Positions 1 through 14,285 are shown, numbered from the stretch's first letter. The stretch: DNA of 64,000 nucleotides from Homalodisca vitripennis (GCF_021130785.1 NW_025776824.1:151704-215703); one strand, 5' to 3'. The notes: a model not told the origin generated them from the letters alone. Made by a program: numbers and translations.

Positions 1-3000
1 AAATAAGGCGGCAGGAGAGACTGACTCCTCAGGACGCGTCGCATTGAAAATACCTTGTCTCTCTAGTCAGTTGTTAGTTAAAACTTCTAGACCTCTATAC
101 ACCCTATATCAATCATAACAGTTTTTTAAGATATTTTAGCATTTGCCACAGTTCCCAAGGCGATTATTACACAACGAACAGTCTTGGCTAACATATTTAT
201 TATTCAACGTCTAGGAACAAAAAATATAAAAAGTATTGTTAAAATGTTTGTCGTAGTATTTCTGTAGCAATAATATTAGCTTGAATAAATGTTATTTGAT
301 TTTAGTAGATTTTTATAGAATTGGAGTTCTAAAGATAATTTGATTAAATTCATTTAAAAAGATTGCATCCGGTTAAAAAAAAATAATGCCGAATACATAG
401 TATACTTAAAATACAAGTAAAACCAATAAAAACCACTACAAAAGACTCATTAAGCATGCGTTTTATCCCAGTCATAGGTCAAACCCCTTTGCGAGTTTGC
501 ATTAATTTTTAAAAGCTTTAATTTACCCATTTGAGTCGACTCTTAGAGGTGTCAAACGGCAGGTAAGTAATCTTTTTCAGTTGTCTAATCAGCTGTACTG
601 AGTAATCATCGATAAGAATTACAAATAATATTAAGCTCATTACCTCGTCTTAAAAGCTCCGCAGCAAAATTTTTAAAATAAATAATTCATTAAGGCTGTA
701 ATATTCCGTGTAAAACAAGTTTATGACTCTCTTTAGTTACCACTTGACCCACTGAATCTCTTTAAAGATCCGCATTCGGTTGCAATGAACCAATAATTGT
801 AGCATTACAGTTATATGCTAGAAGGAATAGCTCTATTGCCTAACGATGAATGCATTATTGCATTGTCATCGTTCAGCCCTCAGACCCACTTCAATAGTTG
901 TTTCATTTCTTAGTAAAATAATTAGTATATACAATTGGAGTGTTTTTAGAGGATTGCTTGCTGCAGCACGTTTTTGTTCATTTCATTTGTGTCTCCCTCT
1001 TTTATTAACAATTGCCTGATTAAATATATCCAATCTAAACAATGTGCTGTTCCATTAAAGAAAGTGGAAAATAGTTTTACGAAGTAGTTTAAGCGTCTAA
1101 TTATAATTAATGGGAAATATAAAAAAACTTCGCCATAGCAAATAAGCTTAAAATTTGTATGAACAGTTACACAAAATGTGGACTGGCGTACTCCTTGCCC
1201 GTGGCAAATATCAGTGTTATAACTTGATATTAAAGTACCAGTTCTCTTTTACGTAAGCTTAACCATTCATGTATTCTATCCGACTTACTACGGTCAGGTT
1301 TAATAATAAACATAGAAACATTTCTTACAGTCATTGGTAGAAAAATAATTATCTTATTTAAAAATTAAACGAATATTAAAATAAACTAGTTGCAAATTTT
1401 AGCAGTGCAAAACATTTGTACCACGTATACTTGTAATTTCAATAAAATTAATAAAAACTTGTTTATTCAAACAAATTCAAACTAAGACCTATTCGTAAAC
1501 AAAATGAAAAAGGAAATATGTTGCATGGTTTAGTGTACGAGTACAGATTGAGGAGCCAAACACGTTTTTAAAATGTATAAACCTTATAAATAATACAGCT
1601 AGTTGTGCAAAGAAATACAGGTGTACGAAATATTTTAGTGTAACAAAATATAGGAATTATGAATGAAAACAATAATGTTTGACCTAGTGTTTACTTTTGG
1701 ACTTAGGTCGATGACATTAAACAGTTTTTCAAATTATGAATTGAATATTATAACAAGAAATAAAAAGTTATCGCTGAAATAAGTAAAAACCAATCTTAGA
1801 AGTAAGCGATACTGTTTGGAGGATGAAAAGATTAAGAAATAATAAATGATGTTGGATATTAAGGGTATTTCTTTTGTTGTTTGTTTTCTCAGTTGATTTG
1901 TTTGAGAAAACGTTCTGGCCTTTCTGCAGTAACAGTAACAAAGCCTCCATATAGCTTTGTTTCACCAGTGTTGTTAGATACCACAGCTTGATACATCTCT
2001 TCATTCTCACTACTTTTAACACTGTAAAACCGTCATATCTCAGACGCTGATTTTTATGGATTATATTATGACCGTTTTAAAATCTGAATAAATTGAGGAG
2101 ACAGTTTCAAATAAATTGGTAATTTGTTTTATATTGAATTTAAATATTTGTTAATTGTTAAACATCAAAATTACTCACAGTTTGGCTTGTAAAATACATA
2201 AGGTAATTTTCTACCCAAATGGTTGAAACATGAAACGATTGTACATTTTCAAATCTCTCTCTCTCTTTTCCCTCTCTCCCCTTCGCCACTACCTTTATTT
2301 CCTTCCACTTTAACCTTATCACGTCCCCGTTAATATCTCTTTTTCATAATCGTGCCTTAGGATTAACGGGGAGACTCAAAATAAGGGGAAATAGATAGAA
2401 TATAAATAATAAATAGATAGAAGTTATAAACCGTACGTTGGAGTTAAACATGTTTTTTGTAGGAGAGGTGCAGAAAATCCATAAAAAAGGATTAATAGAA
2501 TGAGTTGTAGGTTGTAGAAACCTATATGTTTAATATGGTACATTTCAAAAGATAAAATTAAAATTGTAAAGACTGAAAGTTAACGAAAGACCTAAATGTT
2601 CAAAAAGAAATGAACAAATTGTGTCATATCCAGTTTTGACATTGAAAAATTTAAATCGTTTGTTCACTAGTAAAACAAATAAATATTTGATTGGTTGATT
2701 AATAATAAAAGTTATTTCATCAAGATAATGTCCTTAGTAATATAATGTTTCTTTTGTTATGAACGAACAATTTTCATACAATTCGTTAAAAAACAGTAGG
2801 TATTACGCATAAATATATATTTTATGCCAAATATTCCTTATCAATTTAAATAGAATGAAATTTTACTCATATCCCTACACTTTTTTATTTGTGTAGATAC
2901 TTTTAAGCAAACGTCAAAAGCGTCAGTAATATAGAATGAAGTAACGATAAGTTGAAAAAGTGAGCTGAATTCCTTAATAAGATAGAAATAGATACAGTAA

Positions 3001-4400
3001 TAATGGAGAGATCATTAACTTAGTAGTCAGGGGAGTAGTAGTATATTCATTCATTCGTAAGGAACAACAATATTAAGGCTTTTTTATTTAGAGCGAAATT
3101 GGAGAATTGCAACAATTGCATGAATAAATTTACATGTAAAACTTAAATATGTATCTTGCTTGAAGGAAAATATCTAAGAGCATTAAAATTTATTTAAAGA
3201 AAAAATACTCAGTACAAATCTAAAAAAATACAAAAATGTAATTAACTCACAAAAAATAAGTTGTTAGTGCTGTCCCTTTTAGATGTAAAATCAGGTCATT
3301 GCAGTTGAATGCGCACCTTTGACAAGATGCAATAGATTTAGATCAATAGATCAAGATTACTAACTAGAGATGTCATAAGGAGCTCAGTGCAGGATAATAT
3401 ATTTTCCTGTAATCCGTTCAGCACTATGAACGCGAGCTTCTAAGGCGTTGGAGTGCATTATTGATTGAGGGTTTAGTAAAGACGTAGCTGAATTTGATGA
3501 AATCATATCTCTTTATGAAGTTATAAAAACACTTTTTAAATGTGAAAATATAAACGTCAAATTTATTAAAACGAAAATATTTCTCTTCATTTTAGACATT
3601 ACCATAAATACCGTTGCAGAATTTATAATATGTAGGCAAGAAATATTCTCTGATCAATCTCATACTGAACTTGTTTTTAATCATAAACTGTCCTTATAGG
3701 TGTAGTTAATTTACACTGTTAAAGTTTTAATTTAATTTTAATCTAGTTTTTAAAATAACCTCCAATTCTTAAAAATGACAGTTTATTTAAAAGAAAAGAG
3801 AGTGTCAAATGTCAAACGTTGAATTCAAATCTTAAAAATGTATAATTAAATATATACTTGGGTTCTACGTAATTTTCATTGTTTTCATTACTGTGAAATT
3901 AGCCTAAGATTACCTAAAGATTTTTATTATGTCTGTTTCCTTTCAAAATGGAGGCACAAATTTGGTTTACAAGAGAATATAAATTTGTTCTAAATATTTA
4001 ATAAAGAATTAGAAATATCAAAACCAGCATAGGGTTATTATGATGCGACCTTTTCATGAAGCACACGCATACTTATTGTACGAGGAACAGTAACACTTAT
4101 ATAAAATTTACTTTTATGAAAATATCGTAACTCGTTTAACATTTTAAATGATAATAGATTTTTTTTCAGGATAATTATTTAATGTTAGTACGAAATTAGA
4201 CAACCTCTACATTTAAAGTAATTTAAACTTCTAAGACAAAGCTCCCGCTATTAGCAATGTTTTGGAGAATCCAATAGCATGTTCATTGCAAAATTGATGA
4301 ATATTAAATTAATTCTATTCACATATTTTATAAATATAAATTCAAGCAACTTGGTTGAAACATAAATAGTTTCAGCAAGTATTAAACCAATACCACAGAA
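1..4400. other. AT-rich DNA without recognisable genes
   Basis: I see no coding region, RNA gene or structured repeat here. The only long open frame, on the minus strand at 1768-2022, has no recognisable motif and is what AT-rich DNA gives by chance. A pyrimidine-rich run of CT repeats lies near 2256-2290. I found no match to the duplicated unit that begins near 6.7 kb. Confidence 0.6.
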
Positions 4401-4499
4401 TATCGAAGAACCCGACAGAACGTAACGAAAAAGGAAGTTAACGGATAGCTAGGCGGATCCTCTGGCCTTTTGCATTCTTGCTCGTAAATTAATGAAACT

Positions 4500-4700
4500 C
4501 TTTCTTAGACAAAAGGAACTATTTTTCCCAGGTTTCAAGTTCCTACATCCTTTCTATGAAGAGTTCTATGGGAATACGCACAAACAGAATGACTGCCCTT
4601 TAAAATTCTGACTAAATCTATAAAGTTCTTCCCTAGATCAAGAGGAACCTTTACACCAAGTTTCAACTCGCAGACGGATGGACAACAATATGATTTCATG
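4500..4700. repeat. Weak two-copy internal repeat, possible degraded mobile element
   Basis: Two similar stretches about 125 bp apart (near 4513-4545 and 4640-4670) share the pattern AGGAAC...CC(A)AGTTTCAA. The right one ends in a CAGACGGATGGACAAC-like run, which resembles the CAGACAGAC runs of the interspersed family at 57.8 kb. It may be a diverged relative of that family. The minus-strand ORF across it (4535-4732) has no recognised domain. Confidence 0.25.
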
Positions 4701-4999
4701 AACTTATATTTTAGTCTAACCGGAAATACCAATCAGTTGTTTTATTTGTAATTTTCACTGTATTCATGCTAAGCTCTAAGCCTGCATGGCTACGTTTAGG
4801 CTATTTCGTGGAGCAAAATTTCAAAACTTGGTGAGTATAATTTCTTTAATATACTAAACTTATGCTTAATAGTTGGCTTACTAAGAATTTAGATCCACAG
4901 TAATTAAGGATATGTCATTAATAAAGTGAATGTAATTTATATACTACAACAAACGCATAAAAAGAGTAAAAGAATGCACGGAATTGAGGAAAAGTTATT

Positions 5000-6600
5000 A
5001 CGTCAATATACAGGGTGGTACGGTCAGCATTGTCACCTCGGCAGCTGTCACTATTAAATATATCACCCTAATTTACTGATATTCACGCCAGTACAGTGGC
5101 TGTCACAGTGTTTCAACTGCGGCATTGTTATACTTTATTGTCCTGCATCCAATTCAATAAATTCACTTCAGTTAAAAGAATTAAGTGCATATATACACTT
5201 AAAATTCTTGTGCACTTAAGTGCAAAGAAAAGCAATCTCTGTATTATTTTTTGATAGTATCCTGCTTTGTTATACAATATGAGTGTGTAGGTTAGTGTAT
5301 TATTTTATAATACTTAACGTAACCTTTTGTAAGCTTCAAACGATCTATTCTCAGAATATATCTCGTTACAACAAATAGCTAATTAGCTCACAAAGGATCC
5401 ACATCCAATGTAACAGCTTGCGACTATCACGGGTAGATCGCTTAAAGCGGTATATCCTGAGAGTATTATCTATAGATCGCTATACTATAGAGAGTACATA
5501 TAGATCGCTTATAGCGTACAGAGGGTTAAATGTAACTTCCAATTAAAATCTGTGATATGTTTGCATTGTACTTTCCAAAAAAGATAAAATCTTGAAGTTT
5601 GTTCTTATAAAAATTTAGTCTGCATACTCAGGTGAAGTGAGAATAGCCATATTTTTGAAAATACCCGGTTAACATTTGTCAATGCACAACTGCGACTGAC
5701 ATTTAAAAATAATAATTAATGGAAAACATATTTTTAAACCAAAGTATATCCTTATTATTACGCATCATAAGGATGATGTAAAGGACATTTTCAATTGGAT
5801 AGTTCATATTTTAAAATTCCGAATTTTTCATTTAAGAAACAAGTTAACCTAACAACTAGTCGTATACAATTTTCTAAAGCCTTCTTTTTCAGTTATGTCG
5901 TGTGCTTTAACTCATGTTTAACTTTCAGATAATATTCTATAGCAATTCAAACAAGTCCTATCAATTAGTTAACTTGTGATATAAAGACGTTTTGATGTAT
6001 GACAACAATGACATCACTGAGCTTCTATTGTACTTGCCGCCAAAAATGTGTTTGTAAAGCCTTCTCATAGTGAGTGGGCTCACGCTATCTTGAGTTCTAA
6101 CAATCTCTTCGTCCGAAAACTTCATATTCTTCATATAAACGTTGTTTTAATTTTGACGATGGTTGCTTATTTTTAGAAAAGAAAAGTACGGAATAAGAAA
6201 TATTATTATTGTACAGTGGTGTAGGCTAAAACACACCATTTTAGATATTAGAATCGTCATCTGCAGTATTTGAACGTAAGTTAGTGTCACAATACCATAA
6301 GTTAGTATTGTTTATTAAATATTATTATTTAAATTTGCATTGAACAGAATAACTGATTGATGATTCGTTTAATCATTTGCTTTTGGTGTTACATTTAAAT
6401 TTCTATACTACCTTAACTGTTTCAGAACACTTTCATTCAATAACTACCTATTTACTGTAAGATGGCTTAAATTGTGTTTTATAATGTTGTTTTGCAAATA
6501 GTATATCTACGTTGGTATGTGTGTAAATAGAAAAACGGGATTGTTTTGGTAAGTGATTGTGGAAAAATGTTTTAGAAAACTCGACTGATATTCTTTCCCG
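5000..6600. other. AT-rich intergenic DNA with a small repeated motif
   Basis: A TACAGGGTGG sequence at about 5009 resembles the CAGGGTG motifs seen elsewhere in the window. From about 5430 to 5515 a TAGATCGCT(T)A-type motif occurs three times, each near a complementary AGCG, so short hairpins are possible. Otherwise I see nothing identifiable. Confidence 0.35.
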
Positions 6601-6739
6601 CACATTTGACATATCTGAAAAGATTGGTTTGGTATAAGGAAAACTATATCAACAATTGGTTGAGGCTCTGCATAATCGGTTATTCCTATACTTGTTTAGA
6701 GCGTTTGATTTGTATTCATCACGGAATATTTCAAGTTTT

Positions 6740-6900
6740 GAGCTTCTTCGTCGGCAACATGTTTTGGATTTCTTCAGACGAACATGACTCCAGATTCCAG
6801 GAGCCAAGTCTGCGACAGCGTCACATTTCAGATGCTTCACAAAGAGGAAGGTGAACTGGAGCTAAACTTAGCCTTGACATTGAAACAACCCATTCCAACT
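6740..6900 (+). repeat. Landmark block A, copy A1 (left edge of duplicated unit 1)
   Basis: This block contains GAGCTTCTTC, then TCTTCAGACGAACATGACTC, then GACAGCGTCA, and ends with GAGGAAGGTGAACTGGAGCT. The same series, diverged, recurs at 44560-44680 in the same orientation. It recurs partly inverted at 26600-26740, and inverted at 22860-22960. It lies inside an open frame at 6784-7065, but the frame is not kept in the other copies, so I treat it as a repeat. The AG|GTGAAC step looks like a splice donor, but no acceptor or exon could be assigned. Confidence 0.6.
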
Positions 6901-9900
6901 CGGATACGTCATATGTACGTGAATTTGCTAGGCAGTTACTGTACAGTACTTAAATGTTTTTTTACCACATTTATACAATTAGACATATATTTCACAGTAG
7001 TAAAACAAAAAATATTTTTAGAACCAAGTATCTGTAGTTTACAACCTACAGATGATATAATCTGATATAATCTGACTATAATCTGTTCAGAAATCATGAT
7101 CTATGGGAAACACCATTTAAACATTGTGTCTTTCATTCATGGGTATAAACAAACCTAAAATAGATAAAACCATAGCACAGGACCACTCCACAGTCGTGCC
7201 AGTTTTCTGATATTTTGATGAATGTAAATGTTCTTATATACAACGAATTGAATTTATATAATACTAATTGAATAATTCAGTTGATGTTACCCACGTTTCT
7301 ACACTCGCTTTTCATATTTTCCTTCAACACAATAATTGCTAGTAGTGAACAGGTGTCCTCATAAAATCTAAATACACATGGAAATAAAAAAACTAACAGT
7401 TTTTAACATATAATGAAATTTTTCTGTTGAGGAAAAACAATTTTTACTTTTTGGTTTACTGGAGGCGACCCAATCAGAGCAGTTATAAGTTTAGGAAGCC
7501 CAACAAAATTTAAAAGATATCCTCGAAAATGAACTAGAAGTGGCATTGGCTGACAGTAATGTCTACAGCCATAAAAATATCATTAGATGAAACCCTTGCG
7601 CGCTCTAGTGACTTCGACTTCAAATACACACTTGACCTTGATGACTATCATAAAGTGTATAAAACTCATTGTACAATATTTACGTAATTACACTTACTAT
7701 ATATGTGCTCTTCAAAAGTGCCTTCCGTTTAACCGGAACATACCTGCAATATTCGCAACTCTGAATTTACGAACGTAATTGAACTTTAAAGTTATTTGTA
7801 AATACCTGGTATGAGTTTTTGCCGCTCAAACTTTGAGCGATATAATTAATTTGCATCCTTAAGAAGAAACATCAAGGATAATTAAAACTTTCTCTTCACT
7901 TTGTACTGTGATTCTGTTATAAACGTGGCATAATATTATAAGTATTTTCATGAATACTAAGTTTATTACTCTTATAAAAGGCTCTTCTATGTTGCAAAAG
8001 CGAATTGCGTTTTCATTATGATCTAAACCCTTAATTACTCTTGTTGCCATCAAATTCTGAATTCTGAAAACCTTTATAGTAAAATATTAGTGTTATAGTT
8101 ACTTGTAGTTGCGTAAAGTTTTATTTACACAGAATGACGGAGAGCATTTGTAACTATAAACATGTGGTTGGCAATTTTTTATAACTATACGCGTGTAATT
8201 AAAATATTTATTACATTTTTCTATATTCTTACATTAATACGTAATTTCTAATTTTCAACAGTACCCACTTATAATTTATTTATTATAATCATATTTCGTT
8301 TTTTTAATACAAAGCATACAGTTGGCTTTTATTTTAATATTGCATTTTATAATGATGTGTGAGATTTTACTAACCATTAGTGAAGCTTATCATTCTGGGC
8401 GATATCTCTATACAGAAGAGAGCTGCTCGTGATGGTCCACTCTATTTTGGCTGAGTTGATTATTTTTGAATAAAAAATTTGAAAAATTTAATTAAATCCT
8501 TTTTCTGAAGAAAAATTACGTTTTGAAAAGTAACAAGGGAATTTATGTACTCGTATTAAAAGCAATAATTAATGCTATCTTGTAGTCAAGCTCATAGAAA
8601 TTAACGATATGAAACATTTAAAATACAGAGAGTTTTAAAAGTTTAATCCTTTCATTTACCATATGAATTGATTAAATTTCTCGTATCCGTAATTATGGAA
8701 CTGCTAGATATGCATTCAATGAAGTTATTTAGAGTTAGCTTGTAAAATTTTACCATTCATATCAGGTGTCTTTCGGCTCTTTTCTATCGTCTACTTCTGC
8801 CGACATTATTATGGGGTAATTTGAGGGACAATGTTGGATTTATCTAAGTTCAAATCAAAATGGTGGTTCAACGTGAATGATACCGCTGTTAAATTTCATT
8901 GCAGGAAATCTAAACTAAGCGACATTTCCGACGAAAATTATTATATTTCTCGTTCGATCTCCCTCACAATGGAATTGGAATCCAAAACCAGCTCCCTTTT
9001 GGTTATACAGGGTGTTAATTTGTAAAATTCATATTTGTATTAAAAGTCTTATAGCCCAAGTATAAAAAATTCTGTAAACGGGAGTGTATAGTACTAAATG
9101 GGGGAACAAAAGATAATATTTTCAAAATGGGGTTGCTCACCCTCATGCCCCCCCGTACCCGTGCCACATTTTGAAATGGCAACTAATACCTTGTGAAACC
9201 TCAAATTGAAGCTCGTAAAAATGCTGTATTTTCGTAAAAAAAATTTTAATTTTATTAAAAAAAAAAAAAAATTGGTATCAGCAGCCAATAATGTGATTTC
9301 TCACACAACAATTAATTTACAAAATACTATACTACTGCTAATAGCAACAAAATGACTCACTAAATACTGTTGTAAATCCTTTGTAACTTCAAATCAAATG
9401 TTCAAATTGGTAGCCATAGTTGTTCAAGCAAAAATAACCTATTTTCAAATTCATCCAACTGGTGTCCAAGACTTGAAAAACAGGATCACTGCTGAGTGCA
9501 GACGCTTAACCAGAGAAACTTTCAGAAAGGTTAGGCAAGACTAAATAAAGTAAGAAAGAAACATACTAAGAACAAAGTAAATTACAATAGCCAAAAATAT
9601 ATGCTTTTAAAATATATTTTTGATCTTAGCAACAAGGTGAACTCAAAATTGGTATCGTAATATAATAATATAATTTACTCGAACCAGCACGGACAACAAC
9701 ATACATGTGTAACGTTTACTAAATCGAGTGCAAAGGAGCGGTTTACTGCTATTATATCAATAAAAGGAGTTACCGTTTCCTGATTGTTTATTTTGTTTAT
9801 AATATGTAGTTTTAATTATATTAATCGTGTTTTTGACATGTACTATTTCATATAGATGACACATAACATGCTTGGTGAAATATCTGCATTTTGAGTGCTA

Positions 9901-10930
9901 AAGTGTGTTGGTGTTATATTTTCAATTCAACCTAGCATGTGGTCTGTATGTTATTTTTGTTGTCCACCTAAGGAAGAGATCGAAATTTAGATTTAAACAC
10001 ATAGTTTTACTGTAACAAGAAACAGTAAAACAAACGTCTAGAAAAAATCAAATTTTTATATGTAATTCCTATGACAACGGCCGATATAGAATACGAACAT
10101 TGTAATTCTATTTATGTACTAAATAATGTCAATTTACATAAATTCATATTCATAAATATTAATTTAATGAAACATTTCCACGAAAGGAAAAAAGGTCATT
10201 TGCTGTCAAATATTAGAATTGATTGTAAAGGCATATACTCGTATGTTGGATTTTGATAACAAAGTTTAAGATTCCTCTGAAGCCGAGAGGAATCTGCAGA
10301 GTTCAACAGCAAGACAGAAGAATGTGAGGCAGAACTGTATCCCAGCTCGTACCATGCAGTATAAACTCATAGAGTAATAATACCTGTTGTATTGAAGGTA
10401 GGAACTGAATGACACATAACCTTACGGGTGATACAGCAACAGATGTGATAATTCAAGTAACCTGTTGAGTTATAACTGAGTAGGTAGTTAGTTAGTACTA
10501 TTAACTCGTCAAGTGTTATTTTGTATTTATGACAGTATTATTACATCCATTATTAAATTATAGTAAAATTATAAATATCAATAGTCGTAAACACACACCC
10601 GGCAAATGAGTGATCCTAGTTCCCGACAGAAAAAACTATTTTTTTTATTTCAATCATAATTAAAATTAAATTATGCTTTTGTCGTTTATACACATTAAAG
10701 AAACGAAACTTATGACACTTTAATATTAATTTAACATACTGACAAAAATAATAACATCAAGTAAAAGCAAAAAATTATAAAAACATAAAGTATAAAGAAA
10801 TTGCTTAGTGAATAAGATAAAGGTTTAATTTAACTTAAGAATAATACAAAAAAAATGTCTCTTAAATCCATAAAATTAATAAATATACATATTTATTTAT
10901 TTTCTCTCTTAATATTTTTTGTCCACGAGG
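6900..10930. other. Copy-1 interior without identifiable genes
   Basis: This stretch is AT-rich and holds several short ORFs without motifs. At 9008 an ACAGGGTGTTAAT sequence begins a segment. Within it, around 9130-9180, a GC-richer part has CAAAATGGGG and CCACATTTTG facing each other as a loose inverted pair. It is followed by a 15-base A run at about 9259-9273. That segment looks like a degraded DNA-transposon or MITE remnant. I see nothing else. Copy 2 has almost nothing matching in the corresponding interval (26.75-27.05 kb), so most of this is either inserted in copy 1 or lost from copy 2. Confidence 0.4.
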
Positions 10931-10937
10931 TACTACG

Positions 10938-11500
10938 ATACTTTAATAACAATTTATTTAAACCACACATTTTTACGAGGAGCAAATTCATAATCAATGT
11001 AGTGGCCATAACATTTGAGAAGTATACAACAACACAGCGTAAATACAAGTCTACAATTGTAATTAAAATTTTAACAAATATGATTTCTAATCAATTCGAT
11101 CTCGCCAGGTCCGGTTTATATAATCATAACATCCTCCAGAAGAACGGTCACTTCTGGCGGGTTAATACCCTCCAGTATCAACAATACTGGGCACAGCAAA
11201 CACTGATATTTCACAATCGCAAATCTCTTGATATTGGGGTGGGAGGGTGAATCGATGTGTGTAGTCCACTGCATAAGATGACTATTGGTGTTTTAATATC
11301 TTCTACACGAGGGAGTACTGTCCTCTGTCCGCTTTGACTTTAGACGCTTTGAACAGAGCTGCCTTCCTGTCTTCCAATATGACATGACAGATATAACCCA
11401 CTGTGACCTCATGGGATCTCGGTAGAAGGCTTACCGCTTCCTACAACTTCACCCATCCCGAACGTACGGCTACTCTGGAAGCAAGCTCAAAAGTTCTTTT
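10938..11500 (+). repeat. Duplicated block with GC-richer core (paired with 27050-27630)
   Basis: Shared anchors with 27050-27630 include GTGGCC/ACGGCC, ACAACACAGCG, GCAAACACTGAT, CTTCCAATATGAC (near 11370 and 27503) and GACCTCATGGG (near 11405 and 27541). The core is more GC-rich than its surroundings in both copies. The long open frame at 10855-11250 is interrupted in the partner, so there is no support for coding. Confidence 0.7.
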
Positions 11501-11509
11501 AAAAGTGAG

Positions 11510-12330
11510 TGCATTGATAGTGATAAGTGAAAAGAGAGACACAGAATAAAATAAAAAATTAAAAACAATTACGTCCGGACATGGAATAACGGATGAGACA
11601 TGAGGTAGAATGTTTGCATTTGAGGATATATGTCAATTCACTGATGTTCATCTTTATTCTTGCCTCGCTTCAATCGAGGGAAAACTTCCAGCTCGTTCAG
11701 AGCTTCGAGGGTTGCAGAGGGATCCACGGAAGAAATGGTCACTTTGATAATCGTCACTGGCATCGGGGTAGGAACAAGTTTAGAGAGGAACCATCACGAG
11801 AACAAAGAAATAAGCGACTTCCTCCAACTCTACACGATGCACTCTGCTAACGAGTACGCGAAAATAGGCATTGAGACACAAGACGGTATTATAGTTCCTA
11901 AGAGGAAACAAAGTGCTAGACTTTGAGAGTGACCGCGACCGGACCATATCTCCATAACGGCTCCTACGGTACGACTATAAACTGAAATGAGAGCGAGGTA
12001 AGGGGGTATCGAAAGCCGGGGCGACACTTCCACTACCACGAGAACAAAGGGGTGCGCGACCAAATCAGACTGTCATCTCCGACGGTACACTGTTCGGGCG
12101 TCTAAGGGAGGCTCCTGGACGGCGGGCGAACAGACGGGAACACGCAATGTCTCTACTAGTGACAGAAAGCGTAGTTACATCAGATGACAGGTACAAAGGT
12201 CACAGAAAAAACCCACCAGTTATTAATTTTAGCGTAGGAAAGCTCTAAATTATTTAAATTGTTACCAAAAAATCTTCTACTGAATATTAACACTAAAACT
12301 TACTCTATTAGACATATTGCAAATATTATA
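11510..12330. other. Insert specific to unit 1, GC-richer, unclassified
   Basis: About 800 bp that unit 2 lacks: in unit 2 the flanks meet near 27630-27640. The part from 11650 to 12170 is clearly richer in G and C than its surroundings. It carries overlapping open frames at 11593-11850 and 11660-11926. The second ends in GIIVPKRKQSARL, which loosely recalls the basic R/K-rich stretch of hAT transposases of the 52-kDa-repressor type, but it is too short to assign. A worn mobile element is the most economical reading. Confidence 0.35.
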
Positions 12331-12580
12331 CAGAGAGGTTTCTCACCATATTGTCTTAAGTGAATAAAACTATTTATCTATCTTTTATGGTAAAATAATT
12401 GAGTGTTGAAAGTGATACGAATGTATTAAAACGTTAAAAATTAAAGACTACAATAGGCACTGGTGGTGTTTATCCCACCAGTGATGTACAAACCTAATAA
12501 CTAATAATGCATCTTCTTCTGTTTGAGATGAAAGCCTCACATAAAAACCAGTTATTTTTATAGGTTGCTACTTCGATAGT

Positions 12581-12588
12581 CTGGTGCA
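12581..12588. repeat. hAT target-site duplication, left copy (CTGGTGCA)
   Basis: An 8-bp direct repeat that abuts the left terminal inverted repeat. It is identical to 14734-14741. Eight base pairs is the normal length for hAT insertions. Confidence 0.9.
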
Positions 12589-12769
12589 CAGGCCCGTTTT
12601 ATCGAATAGGCACGGTAGGCACGTGCCTAGGGCGCTAGGCAATTGGCATTTTTGGGGGGGCGCAAAAAATGGAAAAAACACATTGCCGTGCTTGTATCTG
12701 CACGCATAACCATCAAACGGACTTTTTCTAGGCTGTGTTGAGCTGATAAGTGAATTGTATCTATTTCTC

Positions 12770-14285
12770 GCGAAACACATAGCAACACATGGTAACAAAG
12801 GCAAAGGTAGTGTATTATACCTTTCGTCTGACATTTGCAGTGAATTTATTGACATTATAAGCAAAGAATTACTTAAACAAATCTTAAATGAAATCAAGCA
12901 AGCTCGCTATCTCTCTTTAATCATAGACACCTGACGAGTCGCACACAGATCAATTGGCTGTAGTACTGCGGTATGTTTCATTGCCCAATGCTTGCGCCAA
13001 AGAACGCCTAATACAACTCTTACTAAGTGTATGCCACAAATCTGGAAGTTTGGAATAAGCAACCCTCAGTTTACTAGAGAAACTTGAGCTGGATGTCGAT
13101 AACTGTCGTGAACAAACTTATTACAATGCATCAAATATGTCGGGCATATACTCAGGACTTCAGGCAAGGAATAACAGCAAAAATGATATGATTTTTTTCT
13201 CGGCATCCACTTACAGGTGGAACATCTTAAAAAGTCACACTGAAATGAGTTACGAATGAAAATCAAAGAAAGTTTAGAGAAAGCTAATGGTCAACCCTCT
13301 GAGTGACACAAGATGGTCTGCTAGGGTAGACGCTATTCGAGCTTTAACAATAAGTCGACATGAATTAATAGATGCTCTTGAAGAGCTAAATAAATCCGTT
13401 ACTCAGACATTATAAACACAATGCACAGCCGCTGAGTTTCTAAAAACACTTGGAAATTTCCAAACCACATTATTAACTGTGATCTGGGACGAAATTCTTG
13501 AGACATTTGATGAAACAAGTAACAAGTTTGACTCTTTAAAATCAAGATTTAGACATATTTGGTTTTACAAAGGAACTTGAAACACTATCCTCGTTTTTGA
13601 GGGAAAAGAGATATTTATTTGATGATGTCGAGTCCAAAGCATTGAAACTTGCAGAAGAAGAAGAAGCTGTATAAGACAAAGTAAGGAAAAGAAAGCTATT
13701 GCCCGATGAATAGGACAGAAGCATGGAAGAAACATCTTCTCGAGAAAGATTTCGCACTGCGGTGTTTATTGCCATTGTTGACAACATAGCTTCACAGCTC
13801 AACAAAAGAAGGGAGGTCAATAAAATCTCGACACAAGATTTAAGATCTTACAAAATGTAGAAGAGAAAAATTCCAAAGAGGTGGCTTGTGAAGCTAACTT
13901 GTTAGGAGAAGTATACAAAAACGATATTGATGGACAAGACTTTGCTCAGGAATGTAACCATTTCAAACAATGCATGGTCTTAAAGAACCTTTCTAAGATC
14001 AAAGATATGTACGCCTACATAAAATCAAATGGATTGGAGAACATGTTCCCCAATTTGGAGGTCGCTCTCAGGATATTTCTACCCTTACCTGTGACGAACT
14101 GCACAGCTGAACGTAGCTTTTCAGCTTTGAAAAGAGTGAAGTCAGAAATAAGATCATCAATGGTTGATGAAAAAGATTAATGGCTTATTGCAGCTGTGCA
14201 TCCAAAACGACATTACTTTAAAATTAGACTATTAAACATTATTGACGACTTTGCAATACGGAAAACCAGCAACAAACCTATTCCA
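12770..14285 (+). pseudogene. hAT transposase pseudogene (ZMYM1/TTF-type family)
   Basis: Plus-strand pieces, spread over several frames, read like the transposase domain of the animal hAT group annotated as zinc finger MYM-type protein 1-like. In order: a KHIATHGNKGKGSVLYLSS region (about 12775), EIKQARYLSLIIDT (about 12890), a DQLAVVLRYVS segment (about 12950), YYNASNMSGIYSGLQARNNS (about 13120) and DTRWSARVDAI (about 13305). Last comes the C-terminal dimerisation motif LPVTNCTAERSFSALKRVKS (about 14085-14145) in an intact 99-codon frame at 13881-14180. A frameshift lies near 12930 and stop codons near 13050, 13260, 13413, 13580 and 14178. The family normally runs to about 600-800 residues with an N-terminal BED/TTF finger, which is missing here. 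It is not functional. Confidence 0.88.

Noticed and set aside
10855..11250. Longest ORF of the window (131 codons)
   Set aside because: Low-complexity AT-rich start, no domain, and stops and indels in the paralogous block at 27.0-27.4 kb.
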